A stretch of 64,000 nucleotides of DNA from Planctomycetota bacterium (GTDB lineage Bacteria > Planctomycetota > Phycisphaerae > UBA1845 > UTPLA1): contig JAATGM010000060.1 in the NCBI GenBank assembly GCA_015654675.1, forward strand, positions 1-64,000. The letters are read 5' to 3'. Each line of letters starts with the position of its first letter. The stretch's first letter is position 1. Below the pieces are notes generated by a model. The model was not told where the DNA came from. It was given only the letters and a program-made list of their open reading frames with translations, and did no database searches. This document shows, piece by piece, positions 32,984 to 40,619 of the stretch. Made by a program: the position numbers and the translations under genes.

Positions 32984-34216
32984 ATGTTTTTCCTCCGCAT
33001 TGTGCTCATGGCCTTCCGCAGTCTCCGTATTCACCCGCTGCGGACCATTCTTGCGACGGGCGGCGTGGTCATCGGCGTCGCGGCGGTGGTCGCGGCCATG
33101 TCCATCCTCGAAGGCACCCGTGCCCAGATGTCGGACCGCTTCGCCAGCATCGGCTCCACGAAGCTCTTCATCACCCCCGGCCTGCAGCGTGATCGCGGGC
33201 GGACGGTCGGCAACGTACTCACGCTGAAGCTTGAAGACGCTGACGCCCTCGCCACGCGCTGCCCGGCCCTCAAGAACGTCTCTCCGCAGACCTCGACCGG
33301 CAACACGCTCCTCAAGTATCTGGGAAAGAATACTTACGCCAACGTCCTCGGAACCACGGAAACCTACGCCGATGCGAACAACTACAATGTTGTCGACGGC
33401 CGGTTCATCAAACGCGACGACATCAACGGCGAAGGCAGCGTGATCGTGCTGGGCGCCAAGGTGAAAGAGGAACTTTTTGCCGGCCGGCCGGCGCTGGATG
33501 AGTACATCAAGGTCACCGGTCTGCTGGGTTCGCGGGCGTTTCGGGTCATCGGCGTGATGGAGAAGAAGGGCAATATCGGGTTCACGGATGTGGATCGACA
33601 GGCGATTATTCCGATTACGACGGCCATGAAGAAGCTTTATGGTCTCGATGCGGTTGGCGTCATCCTGTGCGATGCCATCACCCCGAATCAGAAGGACATC
33701 GACGAGGCCAAGTTCCAGATCAAAAAGACGATGCGGCAGCGGCACCGCATCCGGCCCGGACAGAAGGACGACTTTGAAGTCCAGGCGCAAGGCGAGTTTC
33801 TCAAGCAATTCAGCCAATTCCAGAATATCTTCGCGGTGGTGCTTTACTCGATTGCCGGCATCTCGTTGGTCGTCGGCGGCATTGGCATCATGAATATCAT
33901 GCTGGTGGCGGTCACCGAGCGGACGCGCGAGATTGGCGTGCGCATGGCGATGGGGGCGCGGCGCGGGGATGTGCTGCGGCAGTTCCTGGTTGAGGCGGCT
34001 GTCGTCTCGATGCTCGGCGGCGGGTTCGGCGTGTTGCTGGGCTGGGGCATGGCCAAGGCGCTGCAGCAGCTCACGCGTATTCTTGAAGTTTCGACCACTT
34101 CTTCGGCCGTGATCCTGGCTCTCGCGATGGCGACCGTCACCGGGCTGATCAGCGGCATTTATCCTGCCTATAAAGCATCCAAGCTCGACCCGGTCGAGGC
34201 GCTACGATACGAGTAG
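32984..34216 (+). CDS. MacB-type FtsX-like ABC permease
   Basis: A 410-residue permease with four transmembrane helices: one N-terminal (LRTILATGGVVIGVAAVVAA), a large periplasmic MacB_PCD domain (about 50-270), then three C-terminal helices (IFAVVLYSIAGISLVVGGIG, FLVEAAVVSMLGGGFGVLLG, VILALAMATVTGLISGIYPA). MNIMLVAVTERTREIGVRMA and the terminal PAYKASKLDPVEALRYE are family signatures. With the adaptor and ATPase it forms a tripartite exporter for a peptide, lipid or macrolide-like substrate; the substrate cannot be read from sequence. Confidence 0.93.
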   Translation: MFFLRIVLMAFRSLRIHPLRTILATGGVVIGVAAVVAAMSILEGTRAQMSDRFASIGSTKLFITPGLQRDRGRTVGNVLTLKLEDADALATRCPALKNVSPQTSTGNTLLKYLGKNTYANVLGTTETYADANNYNVVDGRFIKRDDINGEGSVIVLGAKVKEELFAGRPALDEYIKVTGLLGSRAFRVIGVMEKKGNIGFTDVDRQAIIPITTAMKKLYGLDAVGVILCDAITPNQKDIDEAKFQIKKTMRQRHRIRPGQKDDFEVQAQGEFLKQFSQFQNIFAVVLYSIAGISLVVGGIGIMNIMLVAVTERTREIGVRMAMGARRGDVLRQFLVEAAVVSMLGGGFGVLLGWGMAKALQQLTRILEVSTTSSAVILALAMATVTGLISGIYPAYKASKLDPVEALRYE

Positions 34217-34253
34217 ATACGTCGGCGGCGCCTGACTGCACGGAGGTTTTGCG

Positions 34254-34790
34254 ATGAAGCCCCTGGCCGGGAAGAAGATTCTTATTTTCATTTCGAAGGA
34301 CTACGAAGACCTGGAGGTCTGGTATCCGAAGCTTCGGTTCGCGGAGGCGGGGGCGGCGGTGACGCTGGCGGGGCCGGCGGCGAAGACGACGTACGCGGGG
34401 AAGCACGGCTATCCGGCAGTGAGCGACGCGGCGATTGCGGACATGCGCTCAGCTGATTTTGACGGGGTGGTGCTGGCCGGCGGGTGGATGCCCGATCTGC
34501 TGCGGCGCGACGCGAAGGTGTTGTCGCTGACGCGGGAGTTTGACGCGGCGGGGAAGCTGGTGGCGGCGATCTGCCACGGGCCGCAGATGAGCATTTCGGC
34601 GGGGATCTGCAAAGGCGTGCGGATGACGAGTTCGCCCGGGATCAAGGATGACCTGGTCCTTGCGGGGGCGAAGTGGGTGGATGAGGCGGCGGTGGTGGAT
34701 CGGCATCATGTGACGAGCCGGCGGCCGGGGGATTTGCCGGATTTTTGTGAGAAGTCGATCGAAGTGCTCCGCGCGCACGGCGGCGCATGA
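34254..34790 (+). CDS. DJ-1/PfpI-family protein (YhbO/PfpI-like)
   Basis: A 178-residue cytosolic protein with the DJ-1/PfpI fold. It begins GKKILIFISKDYEDLEVWYP and has FDGVVLAGGWMPDLLR, and the nucleophile elbow VAAICHGPQMSISAG in which the Cys sits in AICHG. The Glu of the triad is in the N-terminal DYEDLE. Members act as deglycases/glyoxalases or stress proteins. ATG has GGAGG seven bases upstream. It follows the exporter genes by 37 bases but may be a separate unit. Confidence 0.92.
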   Translation: MKPLAGKKILIFISKDYEDLEVWYPKLRFAEAGAAVTLAGPAAKTTYAGKHGYPAVSDAAIADMRSADFDGVVLAGGWMPDLLRRDAKVLSLTREFDAAGKLVAAICHGPQMSISAGICKGVRMTSSPGIKDDLVLAGAKWVDEAAVVDRHHVTSRRPGDLPDFCEKSIEVLRAHGGA

Positions 34791-34814
34791 ACCTGTCAGG
34801 TTCGCGATCCTCAC

Positions 34815-35774
34815 TTAGATTCCCAGAAGCGTCCGCCCCATGTGGAACGAGAAGGTAAGGAAGATTGCGATGACGGTTGCTCCCACACCGAGTCGTACGG
34901 CATTGGGGATTTTCAGGTAATACCTTAGTCCGGCAGTCAAGAACCAGGCGAACACGCAAGCATGCGCGCCGACAGCACCAAGAAACAGGGAAGTCTCAAA
35001 CTTATCCGTGCTCCGCGTGGCGGGCGGCGTCAGGTCATTAATACCGAATGCGAGCAATACGATAACGACCCAGAACAGGCAGACTGGATTCGCGATATAC
35101 GCGATTATTCGTAGGACCTGAGTCGTGCGCACTTTGCATCGCCCGAGGGTCTGTCGCATTGCGCATATCACCAATCCGGCCAGGCAGATGGACCCCACGG
35201 AAACCAACGCGAGCCCCACGGCGAGAGGGTGAAGCCCAACAACGACGAGATTGCTTCCGGGAAGGAGCGCGTCAAAGCTGATTCGAACCGGTCTGGATAC
35301 GCCGGTGGCGATCGCGACGGCCGTCGCCGTGATGGGTGTACCGCGTGCGGCATGATGGATGGTGACAATCACTGCCGCGAGTGCAACCAATGCGCAAAGA
35401 TAGCCCAGCGCAGCGGAGACGATGAGACAAATCAGCGGTGGTATCGAAATTCTGTCGTAGATTGAAACCTTCTGCCAGAATGATCTCGGTCGGAAACTCC
35501 GCCAGGCCGTCGCGAAGAAGGATCGAATCGGCCGCCGCCGCCATTGATGCTCGAAGAGGAAGTCGCTTTGGGAGGTGGCCTGGCGGAGCACCAGCGGCCA
35601 TTCGAATTCCAGGCCGCACTCGGTGCAGCGCGGGGCCGTCAGCATTCGCAGGTTGTAGCCGCAGCGGGCGCAGGTGACTTCGAAGTCGATAGCAGGCCAG
35701 TTGGGGTGGCCTTCGATCAGGAGATCGGCCGCTGGAGAGTCGGCCGATTGCGCTGCGTGATTGGTCGAGTTCAT
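34815..35774 (-). CDS. Zinc-ribbon multi-pass membrane protein (tandem paralogue 2)
   Basis: A 319-residue protein. Near the N-terminus (about 33-62) is a zinc ribbon, TCARCGYNLRMLTAPRCTEC, followed by GLEFEWP; then five or six predicted transmembrane helices. The upstream neighbour is the same length and has the same architecture and ribbon, so the two are tandem duplicates; the start overlaps the stop of the paralogue by four bases (35771-35774). Function unknown; small zinc-ribbon membrane proteins of this type are frequent in Planctomycetota genomes. Confidence 0.82.
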   Translation of the reverse strand: MNSTNHAAQSADSPAADLLIEGHPNWPAIDFEVTCARCGYNLRMLTAPRCTECGLEFEWPLVLRQATSQSDFLFEHQWRRRPIRSFFATAWRSFRPRSFWQKVSIYDRISIPPLICLIVSAALGYLCALVALAAVIVTIHHAARGTPITATAVAIATGVSRPVRISFDALLPGSNLVVVGLHPLAVGLALVSVGSICLAGLVICAMRQTLGRCKVRTTQVLRIIAYIANPVCLFWVVIVLLAFGINDLTPPATRSTDKFETSLFLGAVGAHACVFAWFLTAGLRYYLKIPNAVRLGVGATVIAIFLTFSFHMGRTLLGI

Positions 35775-36730
35775 TTCCAGATCAACCGCATGTTAAGCGC
35801 GAATTCGGCGAAGGCGGCGACGAAGCAGGTGACAGCGGCGACGGATCTGGCTGAAGGGATCCTGAGGTAGTCGGCGAGTTGGGGCTTGAGGCAGGCGTAG
35901 AGGATCATCCAGGAACAGACGAATAGCACGAATGTATCTTCGGTCGTCAAACCCATTGGAGAACGAAACGTGCCAGCGGGCAGACCGGGGGCCCCCAAGT
36001 CTTTGGCGGCGATCAACATGGCTGTAGTCAGCGTGCGCCAAGTGACGATCGGCACGCTCATGCAGGCGATCACGCGAAGAATCTGCGCCGATCGGACTTT
36101 GCACTGCATGCGGGTATCGGACAGCAGGACAAACACGACGAGGAGCATCGCGAGAACAAAGCATGACTTGAGCACCAGCGGTAAGGCGGGAGCGACCGAG
36201 ATTCGCGTCCAAGTTGTCGTCAGCATGTCGATGGGCTTCATGCCGAGGATTCCGCTGAGTGATGGGAATCTGTAGACGCCGGATTCCGTGGTCGGCGACC
36301 ACCAATTGCGGATGAACGGACGGCTGGCCGACCCGCCAGCCAAGCCAGCGGCTTCCGCCAGAGCCCAGATGAGGATGAGCTGAGCGAGCGGTGCCGACAG
36401 GAGCAGGAGCCAGAGCCCGGCAGGTTCAATGCGAGTCTGGATCGAGATGCTTCTGGCGAAGCGGCGCGGGCGCATCGCGGCGACGACCGTAAGGAACCAT
36501 GATTGTACGGGGCGGTGACGCCACTGGTGTTCGAAGAACGGGCTGGAGTTTTGCGAACGATCGAGAGCGTCGGGCCAATCGAAGTCGAGACCGCATTCCG
36601 GGCAACGCGGGGCCGTCAGCATTCGCAGGTTGTAGCCGCAGCGGGCGCAGGTGACTTCGAAGTCGATCTTGTCCCAATCCGGACATCCGTCATCGCGGAT
36701 TGGGCTGCTTCCGTCGGTGGGGGTGTGCAT
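35771..36730 (-). CDS. Zinc-ribbon multi-pass membrane protein (tandem paralogue 1)
   Basis: A 319-residue protein with the ribbon TCARCGYNLRMLTAPRCPEC at about residues 28-47, followed by GLDFDWP, an FEHQWRHRPVQSWF segment shared with the paralogue (FEHQWRRRPIRSFF), and then several hydrophobic helices. The ATG at 36730 gives an N-terminus parallel to the paralogue's. No enzymatic motif is visible; divergent from the inositol-phosphatase-family gene at 36960. Confidence 0.82.
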   Translation of the reverse strand: MHTPTDGSSPIRDDGCPDWDKIDFEVTCARCGYNLRMLTAPRCPECGLDFDWPDALDRSQNSSPFFEHQWRHRPVQSWFLTVVAAMRPRRFARSISIQTRIEPAGLWLLLLSAPLAQLILIWALAEAAGLAGGSASRPFIRNWWSPTTESGVYRFPSLSGILGMKPIDMLTTTWTRISVAPALPLVLKSCFVLAMLLVVFVLLSDTRMQCKVRSAQILRVIACMSVPIVTWRTLTTAMLIAAKDLGAPGLPAGTFRSPMGLTTEDTFVLFVCSWMILYACLKPQLADYLRIPSARSVAAVTCFVAAFAEFALNMRLIWK

Positions 36731-36887
36731 TGCTTTATCGTCACCGCTTAGGCGATTGCCAGTCAAATGCACTTGTTGCTGCCGCGGTTGTCTTGAGAAA
36801 TAAATTGTGCGGCAACGCAATTTTCGAGATTTCCGGATCGCAGTTCGTCACCAGTGCGAAGCGTTCTCGCTGCGTCGGGGGCACCGT

Positions 36888-36909
36888 ACCCGGGCTTACG
36901 CCTCGGGCT
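36888..36909. repeat. Extragenic inverted-repeat-like element
   Basis: ACCCGGGCTTACGCCTCGGGCT lies in the divergent gap between the zinc-ribbon and phosphatase genes (22 bases at 36888-36909; written in two parts it is ACCCGGGCTTACG then CCTCGGGCT). From memory, short GGGCTTACGCC-type elements are frequent between genes of planctomycetes; only one copy was noticed here. Confidence 0.3.
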
Positions 36910-36959
36910 CGGAGAGTGTGGGGTCGCTTCGTTTTGCCGGCAGGATTAGACTCGCTTGC

Positions 36960-37736
36960 ATGACTGCTCCGGCTGATCTGCGTCCGTTGCTGGACTTTGC
37001 AGTTGAGATTGCTCAGCAGGCCGGGTCTTTGACGTTGGCCTGGTTCAACGCCGGCGTCGCCGTCGATCTCAAGGCGGATCAGTCGCCGGTGACGATTGCT
37101 GATCGGTCGGCGGAGAAGCATCTTCGCGATCGCATCGAGGCGGCTTATCCGGAGCATGGGGTGCTGGGCGAGGAGTTTGGGGAGAAGGTGGGGCGCGTTC
37201 CGGCTCGTTGGATTCTTGATCCGATCGATGGGACCGTTTCGTTTATCAGCGGGGTTCCGCTTTACAGCGTGCTGGTAGGGCTGGAGTGGGGCGGCGAGAT
37301 GGTTGCCGGGGTTATTCATCTGCCGGCGCTGGGCGAGACGATTTATGCGGCGCGCGGACTTGGGTGCCATTGGAATGGCCGGCGGGCGCGGGTTTCGGAG
37401 GTGTCGGAGCTGTCGCAGGCGCGATTGCTGACTACCGGCACGAAGCACTTTGCGAAGTTCGGCAAGCAGGCGGGGTACGAACGATTGCTTGGGGCGTGCA
37501 AGGTGGATCGCGGTTGGTCGGACGCGTATGCGTATGCGCTGGTTGCGACGGGGCGGGCGGAGATTGTGCTCGATCCGGCCATGGCGATCTGGGACACGGC
37601 GGCGCTGCTGCCGTGCTTGACCGAGGCGGGCGGGACGCTCACTGATTGGAAGGGGAACAAGACGCACGCTGCACCAGAGGCGGTCGCCACGAACGGCCGG
37701 CTGTTTCCGGCTGTCATGGATTGTCTGGCCGGGTGA
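36960..37736 (+). CDS. Inositol monophosphatase family protein, histidinol-phosphatase-like
   Basis: A 258-residue cytosolic phosphatase with Mg/Li-sensitive family motifs: GEEFGEK (metal-binding Glu), WILDPIDGTVSFI (DPIDGT, two metal Asp) and WDTAALLPCLTEAGG near the C-terminus. The SFISGVPLYSVLVGLE continuation and the overall length resemble HisN-type histidinol-phosphate phosphatases more than CysQ or SuhB, but substrate specificity cannot be settled by eye. ATG at 36960 was chosen as the first in-frame ATG before the conserved LLDFAVEIAQQAG helix. Its TGA overlaps the next gene's ATG. Confidence 0.88.
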   Translation: MTAPADLRPLLDFAVEIAQQAGSLTLAWFNAGVAVDLKADQSPVTIADRSAEKHLRDRIEAAYPEHGVLGEEFGEKVGRVPARWILDPIDGTVSFISGVPLYSVLVGLEWGGEMVAGVIHLPALGETIYAARGLGCHWNGRRARVSEVSELSQARLLTTGTKHFAKFGKQAGYERLLGACKVDRGWSDAYAYALVATGRAEIVLDPAMAIWDTAALLPCLTEAGGTLTDWKGNKTHAAPEAVATNGRLFPAVMDCLAG

Positions 37737-39616
37737 TGTCGCCGCAGCGGCCGATCGTCGCTGAGTCGAAATCGATCGCGATATCGCGGCCGGCGGCGTT
37801 TGCGGTCTGTCTGCTGATTTTCAATCTGGCTTATATCGCGGCGCCTTACTGGCTTCCGCCGCCGTTTGCGTGGCAACGGTTCGGGTTGCTGGCGGGGAGC
37901 GTGGTTGTCGCGCTGATCTGGGCATGGGCGGCCTCGGATGCGATCACGCTGAAGGTTCGGCCGGCCGGGCTGGGCTGGCTGGTGGCCGCGCTGGCGACGG
38001 TGGCCGCGCTGAATGTTTTTTCGATGACACGCGAAGTAGCTTGGATGGGGGATGAGGACCATCACCTGCTGACCACGGTCGGGCTCGTGAAGCTGGTGCG
38101 TGCGTGGCCCGGGTCGTTTGCGGTGATGGCGGGGTTGCTTGTTGCCTTCGGTGTGGGCGCGGTGCGATTGCGATCGATTGCTTTTGTTGGGGCGGCGTTT
38201 GTTGCGCTGGCGGCGGTTGAGGCGATGGGGGCGTATCGCATCAACGCCATTCCGGCGAACCTGACGCGTTATCCGTATCTACTCTATTGGTTCATGGGTG
38301 GGCCGGTGTTGGCGATGCAGTCGCTGACGAATGTCCTACCGCCTTTTACGCGTGGGTGGGAAGAGGCGGTGTATCGGGTTGTGCCGCTTGTTTCGGTTGC
38401 GCTGCTGGCGCTGGTGGTGGGCTTGCGCGTGGGGCGCGATCGGCCGTTGGTGCGCTGGCTGGTCATGCTGGCCGTCGCGACGGTTCCGATCGTTTTCTAT
38501 TACTCGGCCATTGTCTATCTTGAGCTGCCGGCCGTTCTGCTGATGACGATTGTTTGTCTCGACGCGGATGCGCTGCTGACTGAATCGGCTGCGGATATTC
38601 GCGCGCGGCCTTCGTGGCTGGCGCTGGTGTTGATTGGCTTTTTGAAAGAGACGACGACGCCGTTTTTGTTTGTTTTTGTGGCCTGTCGGTTTGTATCGCG
38701 CTGCGGGCGTTCGAGATCGCCTGACCGCCTCATGGCCACGATTGACGACGAGATACGAACGGCCCTGGCCGTGCTGCTTCCGCTGGTGGTCTGGCTCGGT
38801 TATCGACAACTCTATCCCGGCCCGCGGGCGATTCCGTTTCAGTGGCGAAATCTGATCGACGTGCGGCTGATTGCCGTGTTTTTCGGCGCGTGGATGCGCC
38901 AGTTTGGGCCCCTGCTCGCGCTTGCGGTGAGTGGGATCGTGCTTCTCTTGCGCCAGCGCCGCATTCCTGCGCTGGTGTTCGCAATTCTTGTGTTCGGGGC
39001 TGATGCCGCCATCCACTTCATCGATCTGCCCGCTTTCGCCGGGCATGCGCGGTTCAGTCTGTTTCTCGTACCGCCGCTGGTGCTGCTTGGGGAGCCGGTG
39101 ATTGCCGCCGTGTGTCGCCGGCCGGCTGCGTTGGCACCGGTGCTGCTGGTCATTATCTCGGGCATCAATCTTTGGATGTCGCCGGTGAAACTGGACGGGA
39201 GCATCGTGCCGTTCTGGGCCGATCGGGTCGCGGCGGCGGGGGAGCATTCGTATCCGTTTCGGGAGGCGGTGGCGTGGCTGCGCGATAACGCGCGTGGCCG
39301 CCGCGTTGTCGTCGGTGACTTTCCGCATGCGTATCATTTTGATGTTTACGAGCCGGCGGGGATGCACATCGACCAGTCCGGGGCGTCGGATCCGATTCCG
39401 ATCGTTCCCGATCCGCAGCGCGACGCCTTCGATCTCGACGCCACGCTCGCATTTGCGGCCGAGAATGGCTACGACATTGCCATTCATCGGGTTAACGGAT
39501 CAGTCGAGCCGGCGATACCAAATCTGCACGGCTTTACCCCGACCATGCTCTTCCAAAACAAAGCCCATGCACTCGTCTTGTACGAGCGTACTCCGACTAC
39601 AAGGCCCGCGCCGTGA
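37736..39616 (+). CDS. Multi-pass membrane protein, GT-C glycosyltransferase-like
   Basis: A 626-residue integral membrane protein with about ten to twelve hydrophobic helices and a C-terminal soluble region of about 110 residues. An acidic cluster after the third helix (WMGDEDHHLLTT, D106-D108) is placed like the catalytic Asp/Glu of the first periplasmic loop in GT-C enzymes (PMT, ArnT). VYLELPAVLLM and FPHAYHFDVYEPAG may lie at the active face. It could be a lipid-linked-sugar glycosyltransferase; this is inference from topology. Overlaps the phosphatase stop (TGATG), so is translationally coupled. Confidence 0.7.
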   Translation: MSPQRPIVAESKSIAISRPAAFAVCLLIFNLAYIAAPYWLPPPFAWQRFGLLAGSVVVALIWAWAASDAITLKVRPAGLGWLVAALATVAALNVFSMTREVAWMGDEDHHLLTTVGLVKLVRAWPGSFAVMAGLLVAFGVGAVRLRSIAFVGAAFVALAAVEAMGAYRINAIPANLTRYPYLLYWFMGGPVLAMQSLTNVLPPFTRGWEEAVYRVVPLVSVALLALVVGLRVGRDRPLVRWLVMLAVATVPIVFYYSAIVYLELPAVLLMTIVCLDADALLTESAADIRARPSWLALVLIGFLKETTTPFLFVFVACRFVSRCGRSRSPDRLMATIDDEIRTALAVLLPLVVWLGYRQLYPGPRAIPFQWRNLIDVRLIAVFFGAWMRQFGPLLALAVSGIVLLLRQRRIPALVFAILVFGADAAIHFIDLPAFAGHARFSLFLVPPLVLLGEPVIAAVCRRPAALAPVLLVIISGINLWMSPVKLDGSIVPFWADRVAAAGEHSYPFREAVAWLRDNARGRRVVVGDFPHAYHFDVYEPAGMHIDQSGASDPIPIVPDPQRDAFDLDATLAFAAENGYDIAIHRVNGSVEPAIPNLHGFTPTMLFQNKAHALVLYERTPTTRPAP

Positions 39617-39673
39617 CCACGGCTTGGCGACAATGGATTCGTTCGAGTTGTAGTCTCAGAAAGGGGACCTGAA

Positions 39674-40234
39674 ATGAACCTTCGCACACTAGCTTCATCG
39701 AACGCACTGCTCGCATTCATCGCACTGGTAATCGCTCTGGGACTACTGCAATCGGCATCCACCCCACTCGCCGCCGAGCAGCCCGCGAAGCGACAGTCTG
39801 TTCTTGCATCGGAATTGGGCAGCAAGATCGATGTCGTCGGCCGCCTCGGCGTCCCGCTCGGACGACTCATCACTATAGAAGGCCGTGCTGCATCAGGTGA
39901 CATCCTGCGAGAGAAGTCGATGTCCAATGTCCTTATCCTCTTTGTAGAAGCGATTGGCGGTCGTCGCGTCGAAGCGAACTCTTGGATCGCCGTGTGTGAG
40001 CACGGTGTCAGTTCGGTTGCGGGCGTCAAGCCGGGCACTTGGTGCAAGCTTCGCGGTTACGAGACTGGCGGCTTTGAAGGATTCCCGCCCAAGCTGCTAA
40101 TTGCATCCGATCGAACTGCCGTGCCTGCGGGTTTCAGCTGGGAGTTTAGGACTTGGTTTGAATGTTCCACGATACTCGAATCAAAGCCAGACGACGTAAA
40201 CAAGCCGTACCCTAATGTGCACGGCGCTCGCTGA
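39674..40234 (+). CDS. Secreted protein of unknown function
   Basis: A 186-residue protein with a signal peptide (ALLAFIALVIALGLLQSASTPLAAEQ). The mature part has a compact beta-rich look (GVPLGRLITIEGRAASGD, VLILFVEAIGGRRVEANSWI, GTWCKLRGYETGGFEGFP), possibly an OB-like or small beta barrel, with Cys in KPGTWCK and WFECST. No family recognised. AAGGGG before the ATG serves as ribosome site. Codon use is less G+C-biased than in its neighbours. Confidence 0.7.
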   Translation: MNLRTLASSNALLAFIALVIALGLLQSASTPLAAEQPAKRQSVLASELGSKIDVVGRLGVPLGRLITIEGRAASGDILREKSMSNVLILFVEAIGGRRVEANSWIAVCEHGVSSVAGVKPGTWCKLRGYETGGFEGFPPKLLIASDRTAVPAGFSWEFRTWFECSTILESKPDDVNKPYPNVHGAR

Positions 40235-40250
40235 CATGTCGCCGGAAATA

Positions 40251-40604
40251 CTACGGTCCGATCGCCATGGCCCCGACTTCGCCGGTTCGGATTCGGATGC
40301 AGTCTTCCAGCGGGAGGACGAAGATTTTTCCGTCGCCTAGCTTGCCGGTTTCGCCTGAGCGGGCGCCGCGGACTACTGCTTCTACCGCCTCTTCCACGAA
40401 TGCGTCGTTGATTGCGATTTCCAGTTTCAGCTTGGGGACCAGCCGCTCTTCGTATTGCTCGGCGCGGTAGACTTCGACTGAGCCGTGCTGGCGGCCGCAG
40501 CCGAGGACTTCGCTCACTGTCATCAGATAGACGTCGCATTCGGCGAGGGCCTGCTGCACTGAGTCGAGCTTTTCCGGGCGGATGATGGCGACGATGAGTT
40601 TCAT
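40251..40604 (-). CDS. P-II nitrogen regulatory protein
   Basis: A 117-residue P-II protein. It starts MKLIVAIIRPEKLDSVQQAL, has a T-loop with the uridylylation Tyr51 (VEVYRAEQYEERLVPKLKLE), the B-loop GARSGETGKLGDGKIFVLP and the C-terminal CIRIRTGEVGAMAI. It senses ATP/ADP and 2-oxoglutarate and controls the Amt channel. The amt gene lies immediately upstream on the same strand (15-base gap), the classic amtB-glnK pair but in the order amt then P-II. AGGAG lies six bases before the ATG. GlnK is more likely than GlnB from context. Confidence 0.95.
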   Translation of the reverse strand: MKLIVAIIRPEKLDSVQQALAECDVYLMTVSEVLGCGRQHGSVEVYRAEQYEERLVPKLKLEIAINDAFVEEAVEAVVRGARSGETGKLGDGKIFVLPLEDCIRIRTGEVGAMAIGP

Positions 40605-40619
40605 GGGGTGCTCCTGCCG

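Noticed and set aside
31910-33817. 635-codon minus-strand frame opposite the ABC exporter genes
   Set aside because: Covers three well-supported plus-strand genes; no domain motif or ribosome site.
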